Shown here: in pieces, positions 35,501 to 42,990 of the stretch
Numbering within the stretch: the stretch's first letter is position 1
Layout: every line of letters begins with the position of its first letter
Source: JANSXG01 sp965652425
GTDB taxonomy: Bacteria; Planctomycetota; Phycisphaerae; Phycisphaerales; UBA1924
Assembly: GCA_965652425.1 (NCBI GenBank)
Contig: CBFGVX010000018.1
Span: 1-42,994, forward strand
Direction: 5' to 3'
DNA: 42,994 nt
Notes under the pieces: generated by a model
The model's input: the letters and a program-made list of their open reading frames with translations, nothing else
The model's database searches: none
Told to the model about the DNA's origin: nothing
Position numbers and translations under genes: made by a program

Positions 35501-35601
35501 CGAACCAGCGATTCGGCCCGCGGATCGCCGATCGCGGGCAGCGAACGGACCTCGAAACGCCGGACGGCAAGATCGGTTGTGGCGACGGTGGCGTGCGGCA
35601 A
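32503..35601 (-). CDS. purL: phosphoribosylformylglycinamidine synthase, PurL with PurS-like N-terminus
   Basis: 1032 residues; converts FGAR to FGAM with ATP and ammonia. The N-terminal 160 residues show two PurS-like half repeats (GVTTAKVYLISAALDEADCD, then LEVTTGMRYDIRGLTREQAD with VLYNPVIEQV). The catalytic part begins with TWSEHCVHKT (near 235) and ETHNRPSAIEPYGGAATG, followed by tandem AIR synthase domains (VGPGGDGPGDASVIQPVPG, VSGKDSLNNQF, AAHDCSEGGLL). There is no C-terminal glutaminase; PurQ is separate. This is between the small PurL + PurS form (about 740) and the single-chain form (about 1300). TTG 35601 is the start, with AGGGGA at 8 bases. The final HCV/HDC motifs are intact. 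Confidence 0.93.
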   Translation of the reverse strand: MPHATVATTDLAVRRFEVRSLPAIGDPRAESLVRAAARLGLHPSGVTTAKVYLISAALDEADCDRILSGLLTDPARETGLMGTHPPEAGVQVVEVAPLPGVMDPAAATVAQAVRDLLELPAHASLEVTTGMRYDIRGLTREQADDLARRVLYNPVIEQVHRSPWHPERFPAARSADQTLRLVEITTLDDEALKRLSRDGHLFLSLDEMRAIQRWYKDAGREPTDIELETLAQTWSEHCVHKTLKSSVRYSSSMASDPIDWSAKRAPGVTVDGDGTVRIDNILKSTVAAATFELIDEGVDWTLSVFHDNSGVVRFTDDTAVCIKVETHNRPSAIEPYGGAATGIGGCIRDIMGTGLAAKPVAATDVFCVAHPQQVDLPPGVIHPRQILTRVVDGVRDYGNRMGIPTINGAVYFDDRYIGNPLVFCGCIGTIPTELAGGDGGASAKPGDLIVALGGRTGKDGIHGATFSSAELTDTHADEFSHAVQIGNAIEEKRTLDAIMRARDEHGSPLFSAITDCGAGGFSSAIGEMGEKVGAVVDLDKAPLKYAGLRYDEIWISESQERMVLAVPRQNIEKLQRICDEEGVELSVLGTFGSQNAQGEAQLVLRFEGEEVGCMTMHFLHEGIPMPVREASWTAPEGRQLPPAERVDHDELLLKLLAHPNLASKRWIIRQYDHEVQGNTLLKPLVGPGGDGPGDASVIQPVPGVDQGLSIACGLQTNLGSPDVAGGDPYVMTLSAIDECVRNLVCAGTDPDRIAILDNFCWPSCDRPQNMGGLVRCAIACYDGAKAYRTPFVSGKDSLNNQFRYTDAAGKAVLVEIPPTLLVTGMGVVGSLERLTTMDAKPSAPGSEPDELLLIGLPDDGGTAHVVSMTGSHADLLLGRSSTEPMITPDLELGPKAARFVADLIASGAVRAAHDCSEGGLLACVAEMLLAAFDPTRASPGAGLFIDKLMNGATEDERRTLLFGEGPSRYVLQVGPGESARIADRARAAGLGAEPIGIITDDAQLDVFDSLKSTLLSVSVADCLTAFTQPLDW

Positions 35602-35684
35602 AAGGCGTCCCCTGATGGCGTGGTGGCGGCGTCAGAGCGGATTGTATCGGACACCGCCGGTGCCGGGCCGATGCCGGCGCGCCT

Positions 35685-36545
35685 TCAGTCGGATTTCAGC
35701 GATCCGCTGTGAAAGCTCGGGCGCTTCTCCACGGCCATCCCCAGCCGCTTGCGGATGCTGCGGGCCAGCTTGCGCGCCGCCCGCCCCTTGCGCTGACCCC
35801 GCTGCCACTCGACCATCGCCCGAGGCACCGCCAGCGTCTTCTCATCCGGGCAGAACGGCACCATCGCCCGACTCAGCGCCTCCGTCGGCTCCGGGCAGAT
35901 CAGCCCGAGCCCCGACACGGTCGCGTTGAGGATGTGCGCAGAGGTTCCGAACGCCCCTGCGGCCTTGTTCAGCCCCGGCTCCAGACCGAACTCCAGCACA
36001 TCGTGGAACAGCAGCACGCTCTGGGGCGCGGTGTACGGCCTGACCGCTTCGGCATCCAGCGCAATCTGCTCGATCGTGTGCAGCCCGTCGATGAACGCAA
36101 AATCGATTTTCCCGTCCAGATGCTCCTCCACGACCGACCCGACATTCTCCGGCGATCTTGCCAGCAGCGCCTTCACGCCGCTCAGCCCGAGGTCCTTCGC
36201 GATCGCCTCGGTCAGTTCCAGCCCGTCGCGGCTGTGGGCGTCCACGCCCGCGTCGATCGTCACCACCTTCGCCTGCGGGCAGATCAATGCGATCGCCAGC
36301 GTCGAGAAGCCGTACGAGTTCCCGATGATGAAGATCCGCTCGGGCGCGATCGCCGGCAGCAGCGCTTCCAGAAGCTGCACCTCCGACAGCGCGATGCCGT
36401 AGCCGTCGGTCACGCTCCGGCCGTCCTTGATCAGCCAGGTGAACGCCGCCTGGCGCAACCCCGCGTAGCGGTGCGGCTGCAGACCCGAGAGCAGCGTGAA
36501 GCCGCGGCGCTGGTAGGCCTCGTAGAGCGTGGGCAGTACGGACAT
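35685..36545 (-). CDS. class I methyltransferase-fold protein
   Basis: 286 residues. The N-terminal helical part (MSVLPTLYEAYQRRGFTLLS) is followed by a Rossmann-like segment: RIFIIGNSYGFSTLAIAL (about 89-106, SAM site motif I), VVTIDAGVDAHSRDGLELT and DFAFIDGLHTIEQIALDAEA (motif IV-like), then VLLFHDVLEFGL. This layout matches Methyltransf_24-type proteins, often linked to glycan or surface-polymer clusters; the target is unknown. The C-terminal region is basic (RKLARSIRKRLGM). ATG 36545 has GAGGAG nearby. A longer open frame to 37478 overlaps rnhA on the other strand and was rejected. It is 83 bases from purL. Confidence 0.84.
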   Translation of the reverse strand: MSVLPTLYEAYQRRGFTLLSGLQPHRYAGLRQAAFTWLIKDGRSVTDGYGIALSEVQLLEALLPAIAPERIFIIGNSYGFSTLAIALICPQAKVVTIDAGVDAHSRDGLELTEAIAKDLGLSGVKALLARSPENVGSVVEEHLDGKIDFAFIDGLHTIEQIALDAEAVRPYTAPQSVLLFHDVLEFGLEPGLNKAAGAFGTSAHILNATVSGLGLICPEPTEALSRAMVPFCPDEKTLAVPRAMVEWQRGQRKGRAARKLARSIRKRLGMAVEKRPSFHSGSLKSD

Positions 36546-36650
36546 CGATCTCCTCGCGTGGGCTCGGGCATCGCTCGCCCGCGCGGGCAGTGTAAAGCAT
36601 CGAGGCGAATGGCATTGGCGATCGCGCCAACCCGCTACACTCGCCCCACC

Positions 36651-37154
36651 ATGCCCACCGCCAAGCCCGCCAAAGCCCAGCAGCCCTCTTCCGTCGCCGA
36701 AGACCGCCCCACCGTCGAACTGTTCACCGACGGCGCCTGCTCGGGCAACCCCGGCCCCGGCGGCTGGGCGTTCCTGCTCAAGCACGCCGCGTCGGGCAAG
36801 CAGAAGGAGGGCTCGGGCGGCGACCCGGCGACCACCAACAACCGCATGGAGCTGCAGGCGGTCATCGAAGGGCTCAAGGCCCTGACCCGCCCGAGCATCG
36901 TGGACCTCTATTCCGACAGCAAGTATGTGCTCGACGGGCTGGAATCGTGGATCAACGGCTGGAAGCGAAACGGCTGGAAAACCAAGGCCAAGCAGCCGGT
37001 GAAGAACGCCGAACTCTGGCGCGAACTCGACGAACTCCGCCACCAGCACACCGTGCGCTTCCACTGGGTCAAGGGCCACAGCGACCACCCCGAGAACGAA
37101 CGCTGCGATGAACTGGCGGTCGCCGCGCGGGACGCCGCGGCCGGTCGGGGCTGA
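36651..37154 (+). CDS. rnhA: ribonuclease HI
   Basis: 167 residues; degrades RNA in RNA:DNA hybrids, two-metal mechanism. All four acidic residues are present: D27 (ELFTDGACSGNPGPGGWA), E67 (NNRMELQAVIEGL), D89 (YSDSKYVLDGL), D153 (NERCDELAVAA). H143 in WVKGHSDHPENE is the flexible-loop His. The basic handle region (WINGWKRNGWKTKAKQPVKN) is also kept. The 20-residue N-terminal extension is Ala/Pro-rich. ATG 36651; divergent from the methyltransferase-like gene and convergent with folA (13 bases between). Confidence 0.95.
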   Translation: MPTAKPAKAQQPSSVAEDRPTVELFTDGACSGNPGPGGWAFLLKHAASGKQKEGSGGDPATTNNRMELQAVIEGLKALTRPSIVDLYSDSKYVLDGLESWINGWKRNGWKTKAKQPVKNAELWRELDELRHQHTVRFHWVKGHSDHPENERCDELAVAARDAAAGRG

Positions 37155-37167
37155 ATCCAGAGTATTC

Positions 37168-37728
37168 TCAATCGCGCCCGACGCGCACCCACTTCTCGAA
37201 GGTGAACGCGTGCTCGTTGCGCTCGTCGGCCTCGTGGTCCTCGGACCAGACGCGATCCCACAGGCGGCCGTCGATGGCCGGGAAGCGCGTGTCGCCGGGG
37301 GGGCTGGCGTGGACGCGGGTGATGTACAGCGTGGTCGCGTGGGGCAGGAACAGCTCGTACACCTGCCCGCCGCCGATGACGAACGCCTCGTCCTCGGCCT
37401 CGACTTCAGCGAGCGCCTCATCGACCGAGTGGACGACGACCACGCCGAGGTGGTTCGGCGCATCGCCGACGGTGGCATCGGGGTTCAGGAAGTCGTGCTC
37501 GCCCCACGACAGGTCGCGCGTGAGCACGATGGACCGGCGCTTGGGCAGCGGCTTGCCCATGGTGTCGAAGGTCTTGCGACCCATGATGATCGAGTGACCG
37601 AGCGTCATGCGCTTGAAGTAGGCCAGATCGTCGGGCAAGCGCCACGGCAGGTCGGCCTCGCGCCCGATCACGCCGTTCTCCCCCACCGCCGCGATCATCG
37701 ACAGGTTCCGCAGTCTCCTGGCGCTCAT
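37168..37728 (-). CDS. folA: dihydrofolate reductase
   Basis: 186 residues; NADPH-dependent dihydrofolate to tetrahydrofolate. Motifs: MIAAVGENGVIGREADLPWR (11-30, with the W/P of the substrate pocket), LPDDLAYFKRMT holding the catalytic acid D, IIMGRKTFDTMG, RSIVLTRD and FVIGGGQVYELFL. ATG 37728 overlaps the TGA of thyA (ATGA), so it is coupled to thymidylate synthase, which makes the dihydrofolate this enzyme recycles. A longer in-frame opening to 38340 is the antisense side of thyA and is not real. Confidence 0.95.
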   Translation of the reverse strand: MSARRLRNLSMIAAVGENGVIGREADLPWRLPDDLAYFKRMTLGHSIIMGRKTFDTMGKPLPKRRSIVLTRDLSWGEHDFLNPDATVGDAPNHLGVVVVHSVDEALAEVEAEDEAFVIGGGQVYELFLPHATTLYITRVHASPPGDTRFPAIDGRLWDRVWSEDHEADERNEHAFTFEKWVRVGRD

Positions 37729-38531
37729 ACGGCCACTGGCGCCTTGATCGCCGGGTGCGGGTCGTAGTTCTCGATGGCGATGTCGTCGAAGGTGAAGGCG
37801 AACAGGTCGCGGACAGCGGGGTTCAGCTTCAGCGTCGGCAGCGGGCGGTGCTCGCGCTCGAGCTGGGTCTTCACCTGCTCGATGTGGTTGGTGTAGATGT
37901 GCGCATCGCCGAAGGTGTGTACGAAGTCGCCGACGCCCAGCCCGGTCACCTGCGCGATCATGTGTGTGAGGATCGCGTAGCTGGCGATGTTGAACGGCAC
38001 ACCGAGGAACAGGTCGGCCGAGCGCTGGTAGAGCTGGCAGCTCAGTTTGCCGTCCGCGACATAGAACTGGAACAGCAGGTGACACGGCGGCAGGGCCATC
38101 TGATCCAGCTCGGCGACATTCCACGCGCTGACGATCAGCCGGCGCGAGTCTGGGTTGCGCTTGATCTGCTCGACGACGCCGGCGATCTGGTCGATGGTGT
38201 CCCCGCCGGGCGTGCGCCAGGAGCGCCACTGCTTGCCGTAGACCGGCCCGAGGTTGCCGTCGGCGTCGGCCCACTCGTCCCAGATGGTGACCTTGTTGTC
38301 CTTGAGGTAGGCGATGTTGGTCTCGCCTTTGAGGAACCACAGCAGCTCGTGGATGATCGAGCGGGTGTGGACCTTCTTGGTGGTGACGAGGGGGAACCCG
38401 CCGCCGGTGGCGGCATCGAGGTTGAAGCGCATCTGGTGGCCGAAGACCGAGAGCGTGCCGGTGCCGGTGCGGTCGTCCTTGCGAACGCCGGTGTCGAGAA
38501 CGAGCTGGAGCAGGTCGTGGTACTGCTGCAT
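37725..38531 (-). CDS. thyA: thymidylate synthase
   Basis: 268 residues (E. coli 264). Methylates dUMP to dTMP using methylene-tetrahydrofolate. Catalytic Cys150 in ALPPCHLLFQFYV; the phosphate-binding RRLIVSAWN at 130-138 and the DRTGTGTLSVFGHQMRF block at 20-36 are intact; QRSADLFLGVPFNIASYA and HIYTNHIEQV are conserved. ATG 38531 has GGAGG six bases upstream. It forms a two-gene unit with folA. The MFS gene upstream ends 29 bases before it and may be part of the same transcript. Confidence 0.97.
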   Translation of the reverse strand: MQQYHDLLQLVLDTGVRKDDRTGTGTLSVFGHQMRFNLDAATGGGFPLVTTKKVHTRSIIHELLWFLKGETNIAYLKDNKVTIWDEWADADGNLGPVYGKQWRSWRTPGGDTIDQIAGVVEQIKRNPDSRRLIVSAWNVAELDQMALPPCHLLFQFYVADGKLSCQLYQRSADLFLGVPFNIASYAILTHMIAQVTGLGVGDFVHTFGDAHIYTNHIEQVKTQLEREHRPLPTLKLNPAVRDLFAFTFDDIAIENYDPHPAIKAPVAV

Positions 38532-38560
38532 CGGGGGCCTCCGAACGGAGGATAACGGGA

Positions 38561-39919
38561 TCAGTGGTCCTCAGCGACCGAGCGAATGACGCTCGGACGC
38601 ATGCAGGCGGAAAGCACGCCCGCGATGACGATCAGAGCCGCGAAACCGACGAAGGCCATGGCGATATCGCGCTGGGACATGAGATGCACCGAGTTCAGGT
38701 CTTCACCCAGCAGCCACGGGGCGTAGATCGCGTGCAGCGAACTGAACGCCCAGCCCACGCCCATGAGCAGACTGGTCGCGATGCTGGTGTGACCCGGGAG
38801 CAGGCGCTGGCCCAGCGACGCGGTGACCGGGAAGGTCGCGAAGTAGCCCAGCGGGGCGACGATCGCCAGCAGGTACAGGGGCATCAGACCGATCAGGGAG
38901 CGGGTCGCCGGGTCCGCCTCGCCGACCGACCCCGCCCAGACGGCGTCGCCGACGAAGCCGAGGGAGGCGATGGCGATCGCGCCCGCCGCGGACATCCAGA
39001 TGAGGGCCTTGCGCTCGCGACCTCGCTTGACCAGCCGCCCGGCGAGGATCACGCCGATGCCCATCCCCATCGTCGAGCAGGCGATGAGTTCGCCCGAAAG
39101 CATCGAGGCCTTGGAGGCATCTCGGATCTTCGACTCGGCCCAGACATTGAACAGCGTGAACAGGCCGACATTCACCGTGAAACGCAGGGCGTTCTGGACC
39201 GTGAGCGAGGCGACCACGCCCCAGCGCTTGCGCCGTTCGCCCGGCTCGACGCTGAAGACGCGGATCGAGGCGTGGTCGGCGCGGTGCGGGATCTTGCGGA
39301 CGACGAGGTGCATCGCGATCGCCAGCAGGATGCCCGGCGGCACGAGCCAGACGAGCGCCTCCAGCCCGAGTTCGGCGGTGATCTCGGGGGTGAACCGCGA
39401 ACTCAGCGTCTGGCCGAGCATGCCCGCGGCGATGAACATGCCCACCGCGAACGCCCGTCCGTGCCGGAAACCGCGGGCCCCGGTCTGCCCGGCGAGGGCG
39501 GTCGAGATCGGGTGGTAGAAGCCGGTGGCGAGCACGCCGCAGATCTGGAGGGCGATGAGCTGCTCGAAGGACTGGGCGAAGCCGATGCTGCCGATGCAGA
39601 CCGAGCCGATGAGGATGCCCAGCGGACAGAAGGCGCGGGTGTTGAAGCGGTCGCTGATCCACGCGAAGAGGGGTTGGAACAGGCCGCTGAAGATCGGGGA
39701 GATCATGTAGATGATCTGGACCTGCCCCGGCGTCAGCCCGAGCTTCTCACGCAGCGGGAGCATGAGCACGACGAAGAAGATCGGGAAGACATCGATGAAG
39801 GCGTGCGAGAACGAGAGCAGCGAGTACCGGTAGCGGGCGCGGGTGGCGACGGCCTCGGATACGGGCGGCGGGACGGGCGTTCCGAGCGATTCGGGATAGA
39901 CGGTGGTGGTGCTGCTCAA
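38561..39919 (-). CDS. MFS transporter (Fsr-like)
   Basis: 452 residues with about 12 hydrophobic spans (FIDVFPIFFVVLMLPL, FCPLGILIGSVCIGSIGFA, LTVQNALRFTVNVGLFTLF, ALIVIAGVLSACM). SHAFIDVFPIFFVVLMLPLR followed by LGLTPGQVQIIYMISPIFSG, and FAWISDRFNTRAFC, resemble the fosmidomycin-resistance (Fsr) group of major facilitators. Drug efflux or small-molecule export is likely; the substrate is unknown. The start is TTG 39919, because GGAG sits six bases upstream and no Met is available before the first span; a longer opening to 40207 would overlap the gene at 40044-41318. Confidence 0.85.
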   Translation of the reverse strand: MSSTTTVYPESLGTPVPPPVSEAVATRARYRYSLLSFSHAFIDVFPIFFVVLMLPLREKLGLTPGQVQIIYMISPIFSGLFQPLFAWISDRFNTRAFCPLGILIGSVCIGSIGFAQSFEQLIALQICGVLATGFYHPISTALAGQTGARGFRHGRAFAVGMFIAAGMLGQTLSSRFTPEITAELGLEALVWLVPPGILLAIAMHLVVRKIPHRADHASIRVFSVEPGERRKRWGVVASLTVQNALRFTVNVGLFTLFNVWAESKIRDASKASMLSGELIACSTMGMGIGVILAGRLVKRGRERKALIWMSAAGAIAIASLGFVGDAVWAGSVGEADPATRSLIGLMPLYLLAIVAPLGYFATFPVTASLGQRLLPGHTSIATSLLMGVGWAFSSLHAIYAPWLLGEDLNSVHLMSQRDIAMAFVGFAALIVIAGVLSACMRPSVIRSVAEDH

Positions 39920-40043
39920 CGATGGCTCCGCGGGGGGAGCGGAGTGTAGGCGAGGAGAGACAGGTTTGAAGAGGGCCGAGCTTCCAGCCAACCCTCTACG
40001 CTTCAGCGCCCGGTAGATTCCCCTTGCCCCTCGTCTGGTCGTC

Positions 40044-41318
40044 CTACCCTTCGGGCAGTTCGAACCGATAAGAAAGTTGTGACCCGTAGAGCGGGTACGC
40101 CATTTCGCTTCTGTACCCGTGGAAATCCCGCATCGAATACCCGAGCCGCGAAATCGAAGACTCGACCACTTCGCGGTAATTTTTCGCCGCGGCACACCCA
40201 ACCTCACGAAGCCCCGGGGCCAGCGTGCGGTTCGCTACATCCAGCTCGATCCGGTCATTCTGGCGCAGCCGATGGTTCCCCTCGGTCACAATACCCTGCG
40301 GAACGATGTTGAAGCACTCGATGACCGGCGCAGATCCCTTCCATACATCCCGGTGGATCAACACATCGAACACCATCTGCTTCGATGGAGTCGACATCAC
40401 GATCGATTCGCGAGCGTGCGTCGCTTCGTCCGTGCGAACTGCGAGCTGCGAATCCCAGAGGATCTCACCGACAAAGAAGTCAGTCAGCGAGCGCACGCCT
40501 ACGTCATCAGACTTCAGGTAGTAATTTCGCCCGTGTGGCATCGATACCCCCTCGAACACGGGCAGCGGGCTCGAGCAGTACGGCTCCAGCAACGGCGCAC
40601 CAGCGAGTTCCTGAATCGGCACGCCGTTCAGGTCCGTGTGCCGGCTTATGTCGCCGATATCGTCGCTGCGCACCTGATATCCGTGAGCCATGAACCACGC
40701 GTCACGTCGCAACCGTCGCCAGCCGAGACATCCGCGCAGGACCGCGATGTTGCAATGCCCTTCCACCGAGCCGGGAAACACCACGAGACTTAACACCAGA
40801 CATTCCGCGAAGTAGCCCGCGATGCCGCACCGCGCTCGAAACGATGCCTGCGCACTCGACCGCATCACCGCATCGCGCACCTCGAACAGATGCCCGGCGA
40901 GCATTGAGTGCAGCGTCTCACGACTGATGTCCTCATCGAGGAAGAACCGTTCATAATCCGTGATGCGGCTTTCGCACTCAGCGAGCACCTCCGCATCCAA
41001 CCCCGCACGCCGAGCCGCCTTCACCACACGACGCAGACCATCCGGCCCCGGCATCCGGTACAGACTCGCCAACTCATTGTCAGTCTCCAGCGCACGAGTC
41101 AGTCGCGAGCGGATACTCGGGTGAATCCCCTGGCTCAGACTCCGCCCCCCACTCTTCGATTCGCCGATCGAGAGATCGTCATACAGCCGGTGGAAGGCTT
41201 CCCGAAGCGGCACCGCGACATCCGCAGCGCGATCAGCAAATTCTGGTTCCGCATGACTATCAGTTGCAGGCACGCTCGCTGCTCCATTTTCTGATCGGGG
41301 TACTCGGGGGTCCAACAT
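40044..41318 (-). CDS. HTH-like protein of unrecognised family (paralog of 3096-4403)
   Basis: 424 residues from ATG 41318; a TTG in frame at 41375 would add 19 residues. Soluble, no signal peptide. Region about 60-85 (SLSQGIHPSIRSRLTRALET) aligns to the HTH-like stretch of the paralog, followed by YRMPGPDGLRRVVKAA (87-102). Later blocks shared with the paralog are TDYERFFL, YCSSPLPVF, FVGEIL, KQMVFDVLIHRDV, and a C-terminal YRSEMAYPLYGSQLSYRFEL. Identity is low but the order is the same. Divergent from an exported HAF/dockerin protein, as its paralog is from a PEP-CTERM gene. Function unknown; a transcriptional regulator of the neighbouring surface gene is my working guess. Confidence 0.75.
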   Translation of the reverse strand: MLDPRVPRSENGAASVPATDSHAEPEFADRAADVAVPLREAFHRLYDDLSIGESKSGGRSLSQGIHPSIRSRLTRALETDNELASLYRMPGPDGLRRVVKAARRAGLDAEVLAECESRITDYERFFLDEDISRETLHSMLAGHLFEVRDAVMRSSAQASFRARCGIAGYFAECLVLSLVVFPGSVEGHCNIAVLRGCLGWRRLRRDAWFMAHGYQVRSDDIGDISRHTDLNGVPIQELAGAPLLEPYCSSPLPVFEGVSMPHGRNYYLKSDDVGVRSLTDFFVGEILWDSQLAVRTDEATHARESIVMSTPSKQMVFDVLIHRDVWKGSAPVIECFNIVPQGIVTEGNHRLRQNDRIELDVANRTLAPGLREVGCAAAKNYREVVESSISRLGYSMRDFHGYRSEMAYPLYGSQLSYRFELPEG

Positions 41319-41414
41319 CGCTCTGTCGCGTACAAATGATGCCGTGAGACTACAGCACAAAAACCCAAAATTCAAGGCAATTTGAAAGTACTGGAGTTTT
41401 CTCAGAAATTTCTC

Positions 41415-41442
41415 TTGCGGGAATACCGACTGTCCGTATAGT
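41415..41442 (+). promoter_or_regulatory. predicted promoter of the HAF/dockerin gene
   Basis: TTGCGG (41415-41420), a 16-base spacer and TATAGT (41437-41442), 52 bases before ATG 41495. The same -35 box (TTGCGG) is predicted for hppD. AATTTCT at 41407-41413 just upstream matches the heptamer at 4460-4466. Confidence 0.5.
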
Positions 41443-41494
41443 CCTGAGATCGTCTGTCTGGAATCATATTCCTCAATTCAACTGGGAAATACTC

Positions 41495-42808
41495 ATGCTT
41501 CGCTCACACGCCCTTTTTGCCGCTGGCATGCTCAGCGCACTCGCCATGCCCCTCACCGCTTCCGCTGGAGCAGGACTTCACGAGCTGGAATTCGTACCGG
41601 TTGGTCTGTTGCCCGGTGCCACTCCTCCCTTTGGTGGTACCGCCTACGCGGTCGATCCCAACGGCACATTCGCGGCAGGCCAAAGCCATTCGCCCAATGG
41701 CACGCGTGCTTTCCGATGGGTCTCAGGGGAAGGCATGTCCATGATTGCAGAGAACCCATACACCATGACCACGGCACGGGGCATCTCCTTCGATGGCCAG
41801 TCCGTCGTCGGTACAGTGAGTTCGCCCGGCTTCAACGCCGAAGCTGGTCTCTGGCGGAACGGCGAGGCGATACAGGGTCTCGGTGTCATCTCAGGCACTT
41901 TCATGGCCAGCGCGGCTTTCGGGATCTCCGGAGACGGCTCCACCGTTGTTGGCTGGGCACGCTCTATAACCTCTGGTGTTAACGACTTTGAAGCATTCCG
42001 GTGGACCGAAGAAGATGGCATGGTCGGCCTCGGACTGCTCGACGGTGGAACATTCAGCCAGGCCAACGGTGTCTCCGAGGATGGCTCCGTCATCACGGGG
42101 GTGGCCCGAACCGGCACGAACCAATCACTCGCGTTCCGCTGGACCGAAGAAGACGGTATGGTCAGTCTCGGCGACCTTCCCGGAGCGCTCACCAACTCGG
42201 GCGGCCGCGCCATCTCCGCCGATGGGTCCACCATCGTCGGCAACGCGTATTCTCACCTCGGTCAAGAGGCCTTCCGGTGGACCGAAGATGACGGCATGGT
42301 CGGCCTTGGCATCCTCAATGTCGGACGGGGCGACGATGGAGGGCCGGTTTACTTCAGCATGGCCACGGCCGTGTCTGCCGACGGCTCGATTATTGGGGGC
42401 AACAGTTCGAGCGCCACGCCCGGTGGCAGCGAAGCATTTATCTGGGATGATGTCAACGGCATGCGCTCCCTCAGTCAGGTTCTCACCAATGACTATGGCA
42501 TCCACCTCGACGGCTGGAGACTGATAGATGTCACCAGTCTCCACGCCGACGAGGATGGGATCATCGCGTTGGCAGGCACCGCCATCAAACCAAACGGCCA
42601 GCCCGAGGGATACATCGTTCGACGCATTGTTTCTGAGGGGTTACCCGGCGATGTCAATAACGATGGCACGGTTGACCTCGACGACCTCAACCTTGTGCTT
42701 ACGAACTTCGGCCAAACCACATCAAAGGGCGATACAAACGGAGACGGCATCGTCGACCTTGATGACCTCAACCTCGTGCTCACAAACTTCGGCACGACCG
42801 CTGGCTGA
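41495..42808 (+). CDS. exported HAF-repeat protein with dockerin-like C-terminus
   Basis: 437 residues. The signal peptide MLRSHALFAAGMLSALAMPL ends near residue 24. Six HAF-type repeats follow: an (A/L)(F/W)RW-type strand with GM(V/S)-LG, each alternating with a DGS-x-(V/I)-x-G turn (AFRWTEEDGMVGLGLLDGG and NGVSEDGSVITGVA are one unit). Three repeats are nearly identical even at DNA level (about 41996, 42133, 42271). The C-terminus has two copies of a Ca-binding-like loop (DVNNDGTVDLDDLNLVLTNF; DTNGDGIVDLDDLNLVLTNF), as in dockerins. This takes the place of a PEP-CTERM tail. The binding partner and function are unknown; extracellular location is likely. Divergent from the HTH-like paralog; terminator at 42859. 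Confidence 0.86.
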   Translation: MLRSHALFAAGMLSALAMPLTASAGAGLHELEFVPVGLLPGATPPFGGTAYAVDPNGTFAAGQSHSPNGTRAFRWVSGEGMSMIAENPYTMTTARGISFDGQSVVGTVSSPGFNAEAGLWRNGEAIQGLGVISGTFMASAAFGISGDGSTVVGWARSITSGVNDFEAFRWTEEDGMVGLGLLDGGTFSQANGVSEDGSVITGVARTGTNQSLAFRWTEEDGMVSLGDLPGALTNSGGRAISADGSTIVGNAYSHLGQEAFRWTEDDGMVGLGILNVGRGDDGGPVYFSMATAVSADGSIIGGNSSSATPGGSEAFIWDDVNGMRSLSQVLTNDYGIHLDGWRLIDVTSLHADEDGIIALAGTAIKPNGQPEGYIVRRIVSEGLPGDVNNDGTVDLDDLNLVLTNFGQTTSKGDTNGDGIVDLDDLNLVLTNFGTTAG

Positions 42809-42858
42809 TATCGCTTCCTTCACGCTCCGACACACTCACCGCCCATGCGGCTGATTCG

Positions 42859-42888
42859 AAACCCGCGCTCCGTATGGTGCGCGGGTTT
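42859..42888 (+). terminator. intrinsic terminator of the HAF/dockerin gene
   Basis: AAACCCGCGC (42859-42868), a ten-base loop, then GCGCGGGTTT (42879-42888), a perfect 10-bp stem ending in TTT, 51 bases past the stop codon. Confidence 0.8.
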
Positions 42889-42955
42889 CTGTGATTTAGA
42901 ATTCCTGCAACATCGGATTTCAAACACCGTGGACTTCAAGCGGCGATGGCTTCTT

Positions 42956-42990
42956 GTGGTGGCACCGGTCTCCGACCGGTGTCTTTGTGT
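42956..42990. repeat. REP-like palindrome at window end
   Basis: CACCGGTC-TCC-GACCGGTG (42963-42981), preceded by TGTGGTGG and followed by TCTTTGTG. It resembles the TGGCA-headed hairpin at 15888-15965 in design but not in stem sequence. No gene is visible between 42889 and the end. Confidence 0.55.

Noticed and set aside
35685..37478. A 597-residue fusion reading through the methyltransferase-like gene
   Set aside because: The first ~310 residues are antisense to rnhA; a good start with GAGGAG lies at 36545.
37168..38340. A 390-residue N-extended dihydrofolate reductase
   Set aside because: The extension lies inside thyA out of frame; ATGA overlap at 37728 gives the correct start.
38561..40207. 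A 548-residue N-extended MFS transporter
   Set aside because: The extra 96 residues overlap the end of the HTH-like gene and are not membrane-like; TTG 39919 has a ribosome site.
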